From Astragalus membranaceus (Eukaryota; Streptophyta; Magnoliopsida; Fabales; Fabaceae), in assembly GCA_039519185.1 (NCBI GenBank), contig CM076854.1, forward strand, positions 19,205,456 through 19,269,455: a stretch of DNA of 64,000 bases, read 5' to 3'. The notes under the pieces were generated by a model that was not told the DNA's origin, did not search any database, and saw nothing but the letters and a program-made list of their open reading frames with translations. Shown here one piece after another: positions 47,196-57,782 of this stretch (position 1 is the first letter of the stretch; the number at the start of each line of letters is the position of its first letter). Both the position numbers and the translations under genes were made by a program.

Positions 47196-47762
47196 TTAGT
47201 ACACAACAAAGGACTTAATTTTTGGTGGGGCTTCTGGTGTAGGTGGGTGATGTAATGGTGATGCATTTACTTGGGGTTCACCAAAGAGAATTTTAGTCAT
47301 TGTGTCAGCTGTTAAGTGAGGCATAACAGTATCTGTATTTTGTTGTGCAGTGTTTGTTGTGTCTAGGTTAGCAGGGTTTGTTGTTTCTAGGTTTATAGGT
47401 TCAGCAGTGTATTGTTACTGGGTCAGCAATGTTTGTTGTGCTTTGCTTCCTTCCTGTTGGCCCTCCTTGTTGAATTAAAGCAAACAGAATTAGCCTTACA
47501 CTTGTGTCTTTGTTGTTGTTGAATTAATAAACAAACACAATTAGCCTTATACTTACCCGTTTTTTAGGTGCATTAGTTGCAATAGCAATAGGTGCCTTAG
47601 CTTTGTTCTTGCTCCCTTTAGGCCTCCCCTAATACAATAATAAAATCAAATTTAGTTCCACAACTTGACAGATTATTAGTTAAAACCAGAAATTGAATAT
47701 AAATCCATTCAACTTACCACTTTCTTAGTTGCCAATGTTGTTTGGCTACCTTGTGCACCTTC
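47196..47762 (-). pseudogene. AT-hook protein fragment (captured, minus strand)
   Basis: Three exon-like pieces on the minus strand. EGAQGSQTTLATKKV ends at a GTAAGT donor (about 47714-47762). The exon 47557-47628 is exactly 24 codons between AG and GTAAGT and reads GRPKGSKNKAKAPIAIATNA plus four residues, with an AT-hook core GRPKGSKNK. A Thr/Asn/Gln/Pro-rich C-terminal piece ends with TAA at 47196 and has an in-frame stop near 47414. GRPK-type tails occur at the ends of some MULE/FAR1-like and chromatin proteins. The source gene is not recognised. It is opposite in strand to the other captured fragments. Confidence 0.5.
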
Positions 47763-47874
47763 TTGTTAGGGAACTTCTTATGTGCCTTATTGTGTGTCTT
47801 GTTGTGTGCCTTCATGTAAATGTATATTTACCATTATAGTGTGTTTAGTGTTATGTTATTTTCCGCTACTCATA

Positions 47875-48262
47875 TAAGAGTTACATGCAAAATGTTAGGG
47901 GCTGAAGCATCAGAAGCTGTCCAACATTTGTTACCTCCATATGTCAATGGTAATTTATCAGCCCTATGTGTATGGCCTGACCAAATTAGACACTGGTACA
48001 AGTATAGGTGGACAAGTCCACTTCATTTCATTGACACACCAAATGATAAATGTGGTTTTGAGTATTCGAGTAAGCATTATTTTTGTATGCAATTATATTT
48101 TGACATGTGATCTTATTATTTTCCAAATTTACTAATGCAAGAATTTGTTGCTATAGGGGATTGTCATGATTCAAAAGGTGTGAAGGATATGTGTGTTGCC
48201 GGAGCTATCAAAAATTTCACTTCTCAATTATCTCATTACAAAGAGGGGACATCTGATCGTAG
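47875..48262 (+). pseudogene. BFN1: BFN1-type S1/P1 nuclease, two exons (captured)
   Basis: The exon to 48069 encodes EAVQHLLPPYVNGNLSALC, VWPDQIRHWYKYRWTSPLHF and IDTP. After a GT..AG intron (48070-48156) the exon 48157-48262 encodes DCHDSKGVKDMCVAGAIKNF and TSQLSHYKEGTSDR and ends at a GT donor. This is the central part of the plant bifunctional nuclease I family, zinc-dependent enzymes that degrade RNA and single-stranded DNA during senescence and cell death. The phase across the intron is kept (Arg codon A|GG). The signal peptide, the N-terminal zinc-binding Trp and the whole C-terminal half are missing, so no active enzyme is possible. A solo LTR lies 107 bases downstream. Confidence 0.85.
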
Positions 48263-48368
48263 GTGTAAGGGATCCAAGTCTATGAACTTTTTTCCTCTTG
48301 TAGAAATTTTGAACTTTTTTTACATAGTAACTGAATTTTTTGACAGAACAACAGAACTTGTTAGTCAT

Positions 48369-51300
48369 TGTAACACCCATTTCTACCCAGTAATTATTAA
48401 TAAAATATCAGAGTTTTCGCAAACAAATGAGCGTCACATTTTTCGACTTAAAAAAAAACCTTAAACGGATACATAACACTCATCACTCGGATGAACCGGC
48501 AAACAGCATTTTTAGTCTTAAAAACGACTCAACTCTTACTCGTTCACGCAGCGGAAAATCATAAGGGTTCAACTAAAACAAACGTAGCGACCATGTAAGA
48601 TTTATAACATCAAAATCCACAAAATAACATAAACAATATAAATAGTGTTCATCCCCCCGAGTGCTACGTATCAGAGCGACGACACCGAACTAACGAAGAA
48701 CTATGGTCTTCATTCGAGATCACCTGCACGTTACCAACATAGGGGTAACATTCAAACAGAAGGGGTGAGATATCAAACAATATAAAGAATCGTATGAAAG
48801 ACCGTATACACAGGTCAGAATATCAGATAGTCACCACAGACAAATATCGTCACAATAGTCAACAGGTCAACAACAGCTTGGACATAACGGTCGTTATCAT
48901 CACAATAGTCAACATCAGCACAACAAGCATGTATCTTCACAACAACATCAAATTGCAATCACCAAGAATCATCACCAATGTCATGAGTAAATGAATGAGA
49001 TGCAACCCACACCAACGGGTATATGCATGTGGTACCAATCATCACCAAATAAATAGCCAATAAGGGCATCATCACCTATATCATTACCATGTTTTTGAGC
49101 ATCATCATCATCACCTATAGCTCCAAGGCCGAAGCCTTCATCACCAAAATAATGCATATGAAATGTATGCGACACCATGAACAATGCACCAGAGACAATC
49201 AACAACAATAGTCATCTAAGTGGCACAACAACACCAATAGCAACAAATGGTCATAGACCCACCACCTATCACCTTAGCCAATAAAATAGGCACATCACCT
49301 GTTATATCATCACCAATAACACCAACACCTATAGGACAGTCTAACAACTTGATCAACAACCACCGACGCCAAAGACACCAATAGATTTACAACATCAATG
49401 GCAACAACAATTTTTACAACACCGAGAAGAACGACAATTTACATCACCTGGAACAACAACGATTTTACAACACCAATGCCAACAACAATTATACGACACG
49501 AATGACAATACCAATTTACAACACCAGTGACAATGACTAACGGGACAGCCACCAGGCGCCCAGCCACCAACAACCAAATAGGACATGGCAGGAACTGGCG
49601 CCCAGCGGCAGGGCGCCAACAGACAACATCATCCCGCAGGAACTGGCGCCCAGCAACAGGGCGCCAATAGGCAACAACAACAAACAGGAACTGGTGCCCA
49701 GCAGCGGGGCGCCTAGCACAACAGCAGCAACAACAGACATGGCGCCCAGGAGCAGGGCGCCTAGCACAACAACGACATAAGACTCGACACTGGCCATAGG
49801 CCTTCAACACAAAAATTCATCAACAGTTTGGGCCATTCGGCGATACCCTCAACAAAACAATGTGGCCATTCGGCGGTACCCACCACCAAACAATGTGGGC
49901 CATTCGGCGGTACCCACAACAAAGTCAACAACAACATTTAACAACATAATCAACAACACGACAATAACGACAACAACATCAACAAAACAACATCATCCAG
50001 GCCAACGACTCAGCCACAACAATAGGCGCTAAGGCACCCACAACAAATAACAACTATAGGCGCTAAGGCACCGACACGCAATGACAACAAACATAGGCAC
50101 TAATGCGCCGACACGCAACATCAACAATTCAACAATGGCCACCGGCCTACAACAACAACTTCATGCCTAATGAGGCAATCCAACAATGGCCACCGGCCGA
50201 CAACAACAAAATCAACAAGACAACAGGGCGCTAAGGGCACCAACAACCACCCACAAAAATAGGGACAGCCAACAACCACCCCAAGATAGGAATAGCCCAC
50301 AAAATAGAAACAGCACATATGATTTTCAGCAAACAGCAACATTAATCTTCAGCAAACAGCAACATTAATTTTCAGCAACAACAACATTAATTTTTCAGCA
50401 ACAGCAACATTAATTTTCAGCAACAGCAACATGATTTTTCAGTATACAGCAACATTAACTTACAGCAACAGCAACATGATTTTCAGTAAACAGCAACATT
50501 AATTTACAACAACAGCAACATGATTTTCAGTAAACAGCAACATTAATTTACAGCAACAGCAACATGATTTTCAGTAAACAGCAACATTAATTTACAGCAA
50601 ACAGCAACATTAATTTTCAGCAACAGCAGCATTAATTTTCAGCAACATACCTCTACTTCGGTGAATTAATTAACCTATCAAACGACATCGAAACTTAGCA
50701 AAGGACCCCTCTATGGAAAGCTAAGAATGTCTAGTTCCTGACTATAATTTTTATTTTGCAAAAGAATGGTCCAATTCGTACAGTTTTAGTAAATAAGCAA
50801 CAAGGTACAGAAAACAGGACAGCCACCATGACCTAGCTTGTGACACCTCTAAAATTATCAAAACTCAGTCAAATGACATGGGACTTGAGCCTAACCCGAA
50901 AAAAATTGAGTTTAGTTTACAATGAATCAAGAATCATTCAAAAAGGAGTTCAAACGAAAATGTTATACACGAAATACCGAACCTATATCCAGATTGTTTC
51001 CAGAACTTTAACCTAACTTGTGACACCTATAACTCGAGCTATACAACTCCAAATGCAACCAAACCAGTTCCAAATTAACAAGCATTAAATCTAGTTTCTG
51101 AAAAGGTAAACCACATAATTTTTGGACCACTATATTGTTCCCAGTTACTGTATAACCGAACCTACATCCAGATCGTTTCCAGAATTTTAACCTAACTTGT
51201 GACACCTATAACTCGAGCTATACAACTCCAAATGCAACCAAACCAGTGCCAAATTAACAAGCATTAAATCTAGTTTCTAAAAAGGTAAACCACATAATTT

Positions 51301-51886
51301 TTGGACCGCTATATTGTTCTCAGTTACTGTATAACCGAACCTATACCCAGATCACCCCAAACAATGAGTTTAGCAACAAAATTGGGATCAAGACATAATC
51401 ATCAACATATAAAAATCATGACACACATATGGTAATTATCAAAACCCTAACCCCACATACAACCCTTCATACCAACCCTTATAAAGTATGAACCTCACCC
51501 TTACCTTAGCCTTAGATGAATACACAACCCTAGCTTGATGGATGATTCGAACCCTAGCTTCTTCTCTCTCCTCTTAATTCACGTTTTCTCTCCTTCTTTC
51601 TCTTGTGCTAGCCCCGCCCCCTCCTAGCTCTCTCTTCTCAATCCTTATTTTTTTTTCCTTCTAATGACAACAAAACCCTAACCTAGCCCTTTTATATTTT
51701 TATTTGGTCTTATGGGCTTTTTCATCACTTATTCGAATTACTCATGGGCCAATCACTTAAAATCACTATCACTAACCCCTAATGGACTAACTATTAATAA
51801 CATATAATTATATTATTATTTCTACCACACAAATCCTATTAAATTAATTAAATCAATTAAATCAATTATTTTTTTGGGGCGTTACA
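48369..51886 (-). mobile_element. Tekay-like solo LTR (3518 bp)
   Basis: Starts TGTAACACCCATTTCTACCC and ends TTTTTGGGGCGTTACA. The 5-bp duplication GTCAT is exact at 48364-48368 and 51887-51891. The first 500 bases align with the Tekay LTR at 6465 in the same orientation (TATCAGAGCGACGACACCG, CAACAGAAGGGGTGAG-like phrases), so it reads on the minus strand. It contains GGCGCC clusters (49555-49770) and tandem repeats. No internal retroelement region is present, which indicates LTR-LTR recombination. Confidence 0.93.
50310..51350. repeat. tandem repeats inside the solo LTR
   Basis: About 50320-50650: CAGCAACAGCAACAT(T/G)A(A)TTTTCAG units of 20-45 bases. About 50830-51350: three copies, the last two nearly identical, of a unit of about 180 bases beginning ACCTAACTTGTGACACC (51011 and 51190). 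Confidence 0.88.
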
Positions 51887-52375
51887 GTCATTAATAGTTT
51901 GGTTCATCCCTTTGTTTTCTGATATTGCTGATAACATGATCATAAGAAGATTTTTTTTGGCCTCCACTTCCACTTTTTGCTAGATAAGGAGTCATGCACA
52001 AAAGTGTTTTGATGAAGGTTCAATTTAGGTTAAGTGAAAATATAGATCATCAATTTAGGTTAAGTGAAACAATAATGTCAGTTTGTTCTATTGGTTTCTT
52101 TTGCTTCAGATAGATTATAATACGAAAATCTGTTCATTTTAATGGTAGGAATACAAAAGAGAACAAGAGGATTCTTGCAGGGATTATTAATTTTTTATTT
52201 GTTTTTCAATAACTTGCATGTGCTTACAGCTTACTTTGCTATATGCAGGTTGCACGGTTTTAACTCTTAATTTTTTTCTTCCAGAAGGGAAAAAAACTGT
52301 GCAGCTTTGGCTGGAAAGTTAAAGGTGTTTGGTTGTGCTTCTATGAACGAAAGCCCGAGCTTAAGATAACTGTAG

Positions 52376-52985
52376 ATGGATTCTCTTTGGAAACTTCTGT
52401 ATTTGCTAGAGCCTGCACCCGTCACAGCTTCTCACAGCATTCACTGCCATTGCTTCTGCATCGTCCCTTTTCTTCTGCTTGTCTCCTTATGCTGCCTATT
52501 TGAAGTCACAGTTTGGTTTAGCTGATCCTTTTGTTTCACGCTGTTGCTCAAAATCTTTTACACGAATCCTAGGAATACTATTGTTTGCATGCTCTTTTAT
52601 AGTGGTTGCTTGGCTTGTTTCTGGTCATTGGATACTGAACAATTTGTTGGGCATATCTATATGCATTGCATTTGTAAGCCATGTGCGTCTTCCAAACATC
52701 AAGATTTGCGCAATGCTCCTCTTTTGTCTATTCGTATATGACATTTTCTGGGTTTTCTACTCTGAAATATTTTTTGGGGCAAACGTCATGGTATCAGTGG
52801 CAACGCAGCAAGCATCAAATCCTATGGACACAGTTTCTAATAGTTTAAGTCTTCTTGGGTTGCAATTGATAACAAAGAAATTGGAGTTGCCTGTAAAGAT
52901 TGTTTTTCCAAGAAATTTGTTGGGCGGTGTTGTTCCGGGAGCAAGTGCAACAGACTTCATGATGCTTGGTTTAGGAGACATGGTA
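52376..52985 (+). pseudogene. SPPL1: SPPL1-type intramembrane aspartic protease, captured and deleted
   Basis: The frame starts MDSLWKLLYLLEPAPVT at 52376 and then jumps to LLTAFTAIASASSLF; the segment of about 60 residues between them in plant SPPL1 is gone. The join shifts the frame, so the long open part (52479-53021) is read only from an internal ATG. That part encodes several membrane segments, the catalytic YD (VYDIFWVF) and GLGD motifs of signal peptide peptidase-like enzymes, and stops soon after GLGDM, where GTATCTC looks like an unspliced donor. About 500 coding bases lack introns although plant SPPL1 genes are split, so this is probably a semi-processed copy. The final PAL motif and the rest of the C-terminus are missing. 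A leader-like stretch precedes it from about 52286. Confidence 0.82.
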
Positions 52986-53449
52986 TCTCATTCTTACCTG
53001 CTGAGATATATTACTATATGAGTCTATCAATGTGTTAACTTTTTCAAAATTTTAGATTCTCCTTTTACTGGTTACTGTCACATGAAGTAGTTGGTTGAAT
53101 TGGATTTACTTTTTGTAGAATAATTGTAACTGTAGAAGGCTTCATCTTTACCAGATTTAAACTGGTTTTGCCAATATTAAAAGATGTGCACTTCTCTCCC
53201 TTGTTTTTTGCTGGACCATGTTTTGTTCAGTATTATGTGGATTGTCAGTTATTATGATTTTATGAATCCCTTCGTGGGGTAATGTTTTGCCATATATTAT
53301 GCAAGAGCAGTAAGAAAAGAACACGAGAAAAGAAGAGAGTCATCGTTCACTATACTGAAGCTTTTACTGTAACCTCCTCCTTCCTTTCTCACTTTTTTCA
53401 ATTTCTCATGCTTCTACTCTATATTTAAATGTCTTGTGCTGCAAGTTTT

Positions 53450-53600
53450 TTTGATTTGAATGAAATTTATGTTGTGAGTATGCAATAATTAATTTGGGCA
53501 TTTCGGTTATAGGGATAAAAAGGTTCAAGAATAATGTCACTTATAGGGATAAAAAGGTTCAATAATGTCACTTATAGGGATAAAAAGGTTCAAGAATTTG
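53450..53600. repeat. short tandem repeat, about 31-bp unit
   Basis: TATAGGGATAAAAAGGTTCA is present three times (about 53509, 53543, 53573), with AATAATGTCACT between copies. Confidence 0.85.
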
Positions 53601-54288
53601 GGCATCACAGTTTCTATATCATAGGCCCATCAATGTTTATGTAATAGGGAACAACAATTAGAAAAGATTGAGTTAGAGAGGTGAAGGAAACTGTGATTCT
53701 GTATATTCTATTTTTTTATCATATTGAATTTTGAAACGTTTTCTTCAGTTCTCCAGAAATGGGGTGTTTTTGTTTTCCTCTCTTTTGCTTCTGAGATTGT
53801 AAAGTTGTCTTTTTATTATCTTAGTCCAAATGGGTCTTTATTGCTTTTGCTTCATGTTGTTTTCATTTGAAAGAATTCAGTGTTTTGGTATGTGAAATTT
53901 ACAGTTTTTCTTTGTTTTTTGTTCTGTTTTAGAATGCTGCCCGTTTGGATAGTGAGATTATCTATGATAGAGACTTTGATTATGATTACTTTGGGTTCAA
54001 AGCTCTTGAGAGGTTATACTTATTGAAAGTCCAAGGGAAGGTTGTAGAAAGGCCCCAACACATGTTGATGAGGGTTGCCGTTGGAATTCATATGGAGGAC
54101 ATTGATTCTGCTGTCAAAATCTATCACTTGATGTCTCAAAAATGGTTCACTCATGCGTCTCCAACCCTTTTCAATGCAGGAACACCTAAGCCTCAAGTAT
54201 GTATATGCTATTGCACTCACTCTTTCAATTTGTGTTTTGTTTTTTGTCTTTGTTGTGGTGAATTAGCAAATTTGGTGCTTATTTGGTT

Positions 54289-56521
54289 GCACTACAACAT
54301 TTTGACCCAAAGGCAACGCCTAAAAACCGTTGCATAAAACCAAAAAACCGTTGCCTTAACTTTCGGCAACAGTTTTGAAACCGTTGTGTGTGCGGGCGTT
54401 GCCGAAACTATAGGCAACGGTTTTTTGTCACCAAAGGCAACGCATACCTAAAACCGTTGCTATTGATAACTTTAACGCAACGGTTTTCATTTGCACGAAA
54501 TGGCAACAGTCTAAAACCGTTGCAGGATATGGCAACAGTTAGAAACCGTTGTCATTGATGGCAACAGTTAAGAACCGTTGCCATTGATGGCAACAGTTAA
54601 AAACCGTTGCCGTTGATGGCAACAGTTAAAAACCGTTACCGTTGATGGCAACAGTTAAAAACCGTTGCTGTTGATGTGATATCATTTTCTATTTTGATGT
54701 GATATCATTGCTATCAATAACATAACCAAAAAACTGAAGGTTTATGTACCAAAAATAAACTGAAACTAAATTTTTGAGATAAGGTTTGAGAATATATTGT
54801 ATTTTAAACAACATAAGTAAATACAAAAAAGGTTTATCCTAATTATATTACAACTACAATAAAACTAATCATATTAAGAATCGATCTTAGTTGCACAACT
54901 ACAAATATAAAACCATATAATATAATAATTATGAGAGTAAAAAAGAAACAAACAAATGGAAACAGATCAGAATTTTGCTCGCTTGCTGCATTTCCTTCAG
55001 CAATTTCATCTCAGCAACAATCCAACACTAGCATTCCACTTCCTACAAAAACACCCATAAAAAGTGAGCAGACCATATATAAAACAAAATGGAGGTCATA
55101 TCTTATGCTTCAGATAAAAATATGGAACTACATTTCTAAAAAAGCCTTTGAACTCTAATTTTTTGTCTAGTTACATGTATGAACTTTACTATCATTAACA
55201 AAATGTGCAAACCATTTTAACAGACTTGAAATATAACATGTTGCCATATCAGAGAAAAATATTGAAGTTGAAGGTTTTGATAAATTGGAAAAAAACAAAA
55301 AGGAAAAGACATGCAGAGAAAAGGAGAAGAACATTGGACTCACAACAGTCTTGGCATTGGCAAGAGCTTTTGCAAGTAATTCAACAGCTGATAAACCAGA
55401 GTTATTCAAAAGCTCTTCAACAGCAGATTTGAATGCGGGAATCACACTGCATTCATGGCACATATGTTAACAACAAAGGACAGTATTGAACATAGAAAAT
55501 AAGAAAATAACAAACATACCTATCAGACACTTGAGTAATCATTTCAGCAGCTTCTCCACCAACAGCTTTAGCAATCTGATCTGCCTGAGGAGCAGACACA
55601 TGTTCAACTTAGTTGCTTAAATGACTAATGACTAATACTAAAAAAAATTAATAATCACCTTTATGCGACCAGGTGTTCCCACAACTATATCAACACCTCT
55701 CTTGAGCTTCATCTCTTGAGAACCATACGGAGCTCCACCATATAAACAGCAACAAGACAATCCCAATGACGAACCATAAACTTCAAAATCTGCATGCACC
55801 TAAACTCACAAATAAAATACAGTCAAAAATACATGAATAGAAGAGAGAAGAGAGATTGGGATTTGGGGATTAATCAAAAATTTCAATCAAACAAACAGAA
55901 ATTGGGGATTTCACAGAAATTAGGGTTTACCTTCAGTAGTTCAGCCCGCTTCTGCTTCACCAGTTCACCTTCAGTTCGTGGCTTTTGCAGTTTTGCTTCA
56001 CCTTCAGTTCCGCTTCTCCTTCATTTTCACAGAAATCGTGCGCAGAAATTTTGGCTTCTTCCTCACCTTCACAGCGCACGGGAAGAAGAGAGAAGAGAGA
56101 AGAGGACCGACGATTGAAGAGAGAAGAGAGTCAGTCGTGGTGCGTGGGTGGTTTGTGGTCGTCGCGCAGCCGCGGAGGAAGAAGAGAGAAGAGAGAGTCG
56201 GTCACTGAGAGAGATGAAAGCGCTGAGAGTTGAGAGAAATGAAAGAGAAGAAACGAAGATGAAACAGAAGAGACCGTGTTCAATTTTTTTATTTTTTAAT
56301 AATTGTCCCTGTGGCAACGTTTATTAACCGTTGGCTAAAGCTTAAACACAAAAACGTTGCCATAGACCTTATGGGAACGGTTTCCAGCCGTTGCCAATAA
56401 AAAAAATTAAAAAAAATGAATCAGCAACGGGTTTAAAAAACCGTTGCCATTGTTGGATAAGGCAACGGTTTTTTTGGCTTTGCAATTTTAGGCGTTGCCA
56501 TAGGGTCTAAATGTTGTAGTG
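54289..56521. mobile_element. CACTA family J, complete, carrying RNA-helicase exons (2233 bp)
   Basis: Left end CACTACAACATTTTGACCC. The complement of the right end is CACTACAACATTTAGACCC, giving 18 of 19 matching bases. TTG duplication at 54286-54288 and 56522-56524. Subterminal GGCAACGGTT / AACCGTTGCC repeats lie at 54325-54665 and 56310-56490. It sits in an intron of the captured RNR1 fragment. The interior carries RH7-type helicase exons on the minus strand and a leader-like stretch (55930-56280) that is pyrimidine-rich on the minus strand. No transposase. Confidence 0.95.
55344..55799 (-). pseudogene. RH7: DEAD-box RNA helicase RH7/PRH75 exons (captured)
   Basis: Three exons in order on the minus strand. 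55659-55799 (47 codons) has LKRGVDIVVGTPGRIK, covering helicase motifs GG and TPGR. About 55520-55608 has ADQIAKAVGGEAAEMITQVS. 55344-55446 has VIPAFKSAVEELLNNSGLSA. The last two come from the C-terminal region that in the RH7 family precedes the RNA-binding GUCT domain. AG/GT borders and the phase (AG|T serine) are kept. The stretch with DEAD, SAT and motifs IV-VI is missing between exon 1 and exon 2, so an internal deletion joined distant introns. RH7 is a nucleolar RNA helicase in plants. This copy cannot be active. Confidence 0.87.
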
Positions 56522-57634
56522 TTGGATCTGTGTATTTGTGACTTGGCAGTTGAGTAGTTCCTTCTTGGTGTGCATGAAAGATGATAGTATTGAGGGGATT
56601 TATGATACATTGAAGGAGTGTGCTGTCATTAGCAAATCTGCAGGGGGAATTGGTGTTTCTGTTCACAACATTCGTGCCTCGGGCAGTTACATCCGTGGAG
56701 CAAATGGGGCATCCAATGGTATTGTTTCAATGCTTCCTGTGTTCAATGATACAGCTCGCTATGTTGATCAGGGTGGATGCAAGAGGAAAGGTAAAGGCAT
56801 TTAAGTTTAATTGACGATTCCTGCATTTGATGAATGCTTGTAAATTGCCTCTACTTACAAATGTTATGTGTTTGTTGTAGGTGCATTTGCTGTGTACCTG
56901 GAGCCATGGCATGTTGATATATTTGAATTCTTGGAACTGAAACTAAATCATGGGAAGGTATGATTTTGTGTGCTTAAAAAGGCAGTAGTAACAATTTTGT
57001 TTGATTTTCATTATTTACTTATGACACTAGTTCTTACTTCATACTAGTTGAAGTTGAAGGATTATTTTGTTTTGCACTAATGAGAACAGTGAGATTTTGG
57101 CCTTAAATACTTGGCTCTAGCATTGTCATGGAATACAAATTAGTATATTTAAAAATTGAAACAAGAATGATGTTGTAGCAATATCTGGATTTAGTCCTTA
57201 CTCTTAAACCCTCCCTTTCAGTAAATACTGACCAGGTTTTGGGTGAGTATAGTGTTGAGATTATTTCTAAGACAATTTTGTATCCTTGCATCTCAAGTGT
57301 ATCCTTTTGTGTGTGTTCGAGAATGTGCATATATACCTTCTGATTTGTGATGATTAGTATCCATTTTGAGGTTGACACAGTTGATACATATATGGTAAAT
57401 AAAGAAGCTCCATTTAGGTATTGGCACAATAGATGCTTTGTGCGCCCTTACTGGCATAACTCTTTTTGGACACTTAATAAGCTCATCCTGAACTGACCTT
57501 GAATGATAGAAATGCTTCAATGCTTTCTCTACTATTTTTCTAAACCATCTGTAGCTTGTCAAATATTACGTTCCCCTGTTCATTTTTGCATGTGGGTGAA
57601 GATTGTTAATTGTGTATTTTACTATGTGGTTCAG

Positions 57635-57782
57635 GTCGACAAGGGTGTTACATTGAGTGAGGCTCTACTTAGGCATGATAAATGGCTGGAGAAGAAGGGA
57701 ATAAAGAACGCCAACTGTGCTGTGGTTACATGGTCTAACTGGGATTGTCGTGTGATTCCTAATAGAAAATGTGTACAAATTG
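57635..57782 (+). pseudogene. ERL1: ERI1-like 3'-5' exonuclease exon (captured)
   Basis: An AG-bordered exon reads VDKGVTLSEALLRHDKWLEK and then NCAVVTWSNWDCRVI. This matches the middle of plant ERI1-like DEDDh exonucleases (the chloroplast rRNA-processing ERL1 type). It includes the conserved WSNWDC region with an acidic metal ligand. The natural continuation is replaced by IPNRKCVQIG and a possible GT donor at about 57783. Neighbouring exons were not found. A 20-base stretch GATTCCTAATAGAAAATGTG recurs at 57843, a local duplication. Confidence 0.75.

Larger units (their letters stand above)
53933..56957 (+). pseudogene. RNR1: RNR1 ribonucleotide reductase large subunit, three exons (captured)
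   Basis: Exon 53933-54196 (88 codons, starting AARLDSEIIYDRDFDYDYFG). A 2.35-kb intron containing CACTA J follows. Exon 56550-56790 has MKDDSIEGIYDTLKEC and SKSAGGIGVSVHNI. Exon 56881-56957 has AFAVYLEPWH. All three are bounded by AG/GT, and phases are kept. RNR1 reduces ribonucleotides to deoxyribonucleotides in the cytosol, and this is the front part of its catalytic barrel. The motif that should read LSSCFL reads LSSSFL: the conserved redox-active cysteine is serine (TCC). The ATP cone, radical-site Cys loop and C-terminal Cys pair are absent. A captured, non-functional fragment. Confidence 0.9.

Noticed and set aside
49395..49810. Cys-rich minus-strand ORFs in the solo LTR
   Set aside because: They come from CAACAA/GGCGCC low-complexity sequence read in reverse and have no start context.
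52376..53021. Functional SPPL1 gene
   Set aside because: A deletion with frameshift near the start, missing N-terminal membrane segments and missing C-terminus including the PAL motif.
53933..57782. RNR1 and ERL1-like exons as parts of one host gene
   Set aside because: They encode unrelated proteins, lack most exons of each, and lie inside one transposon bounded by a CCG duplication.
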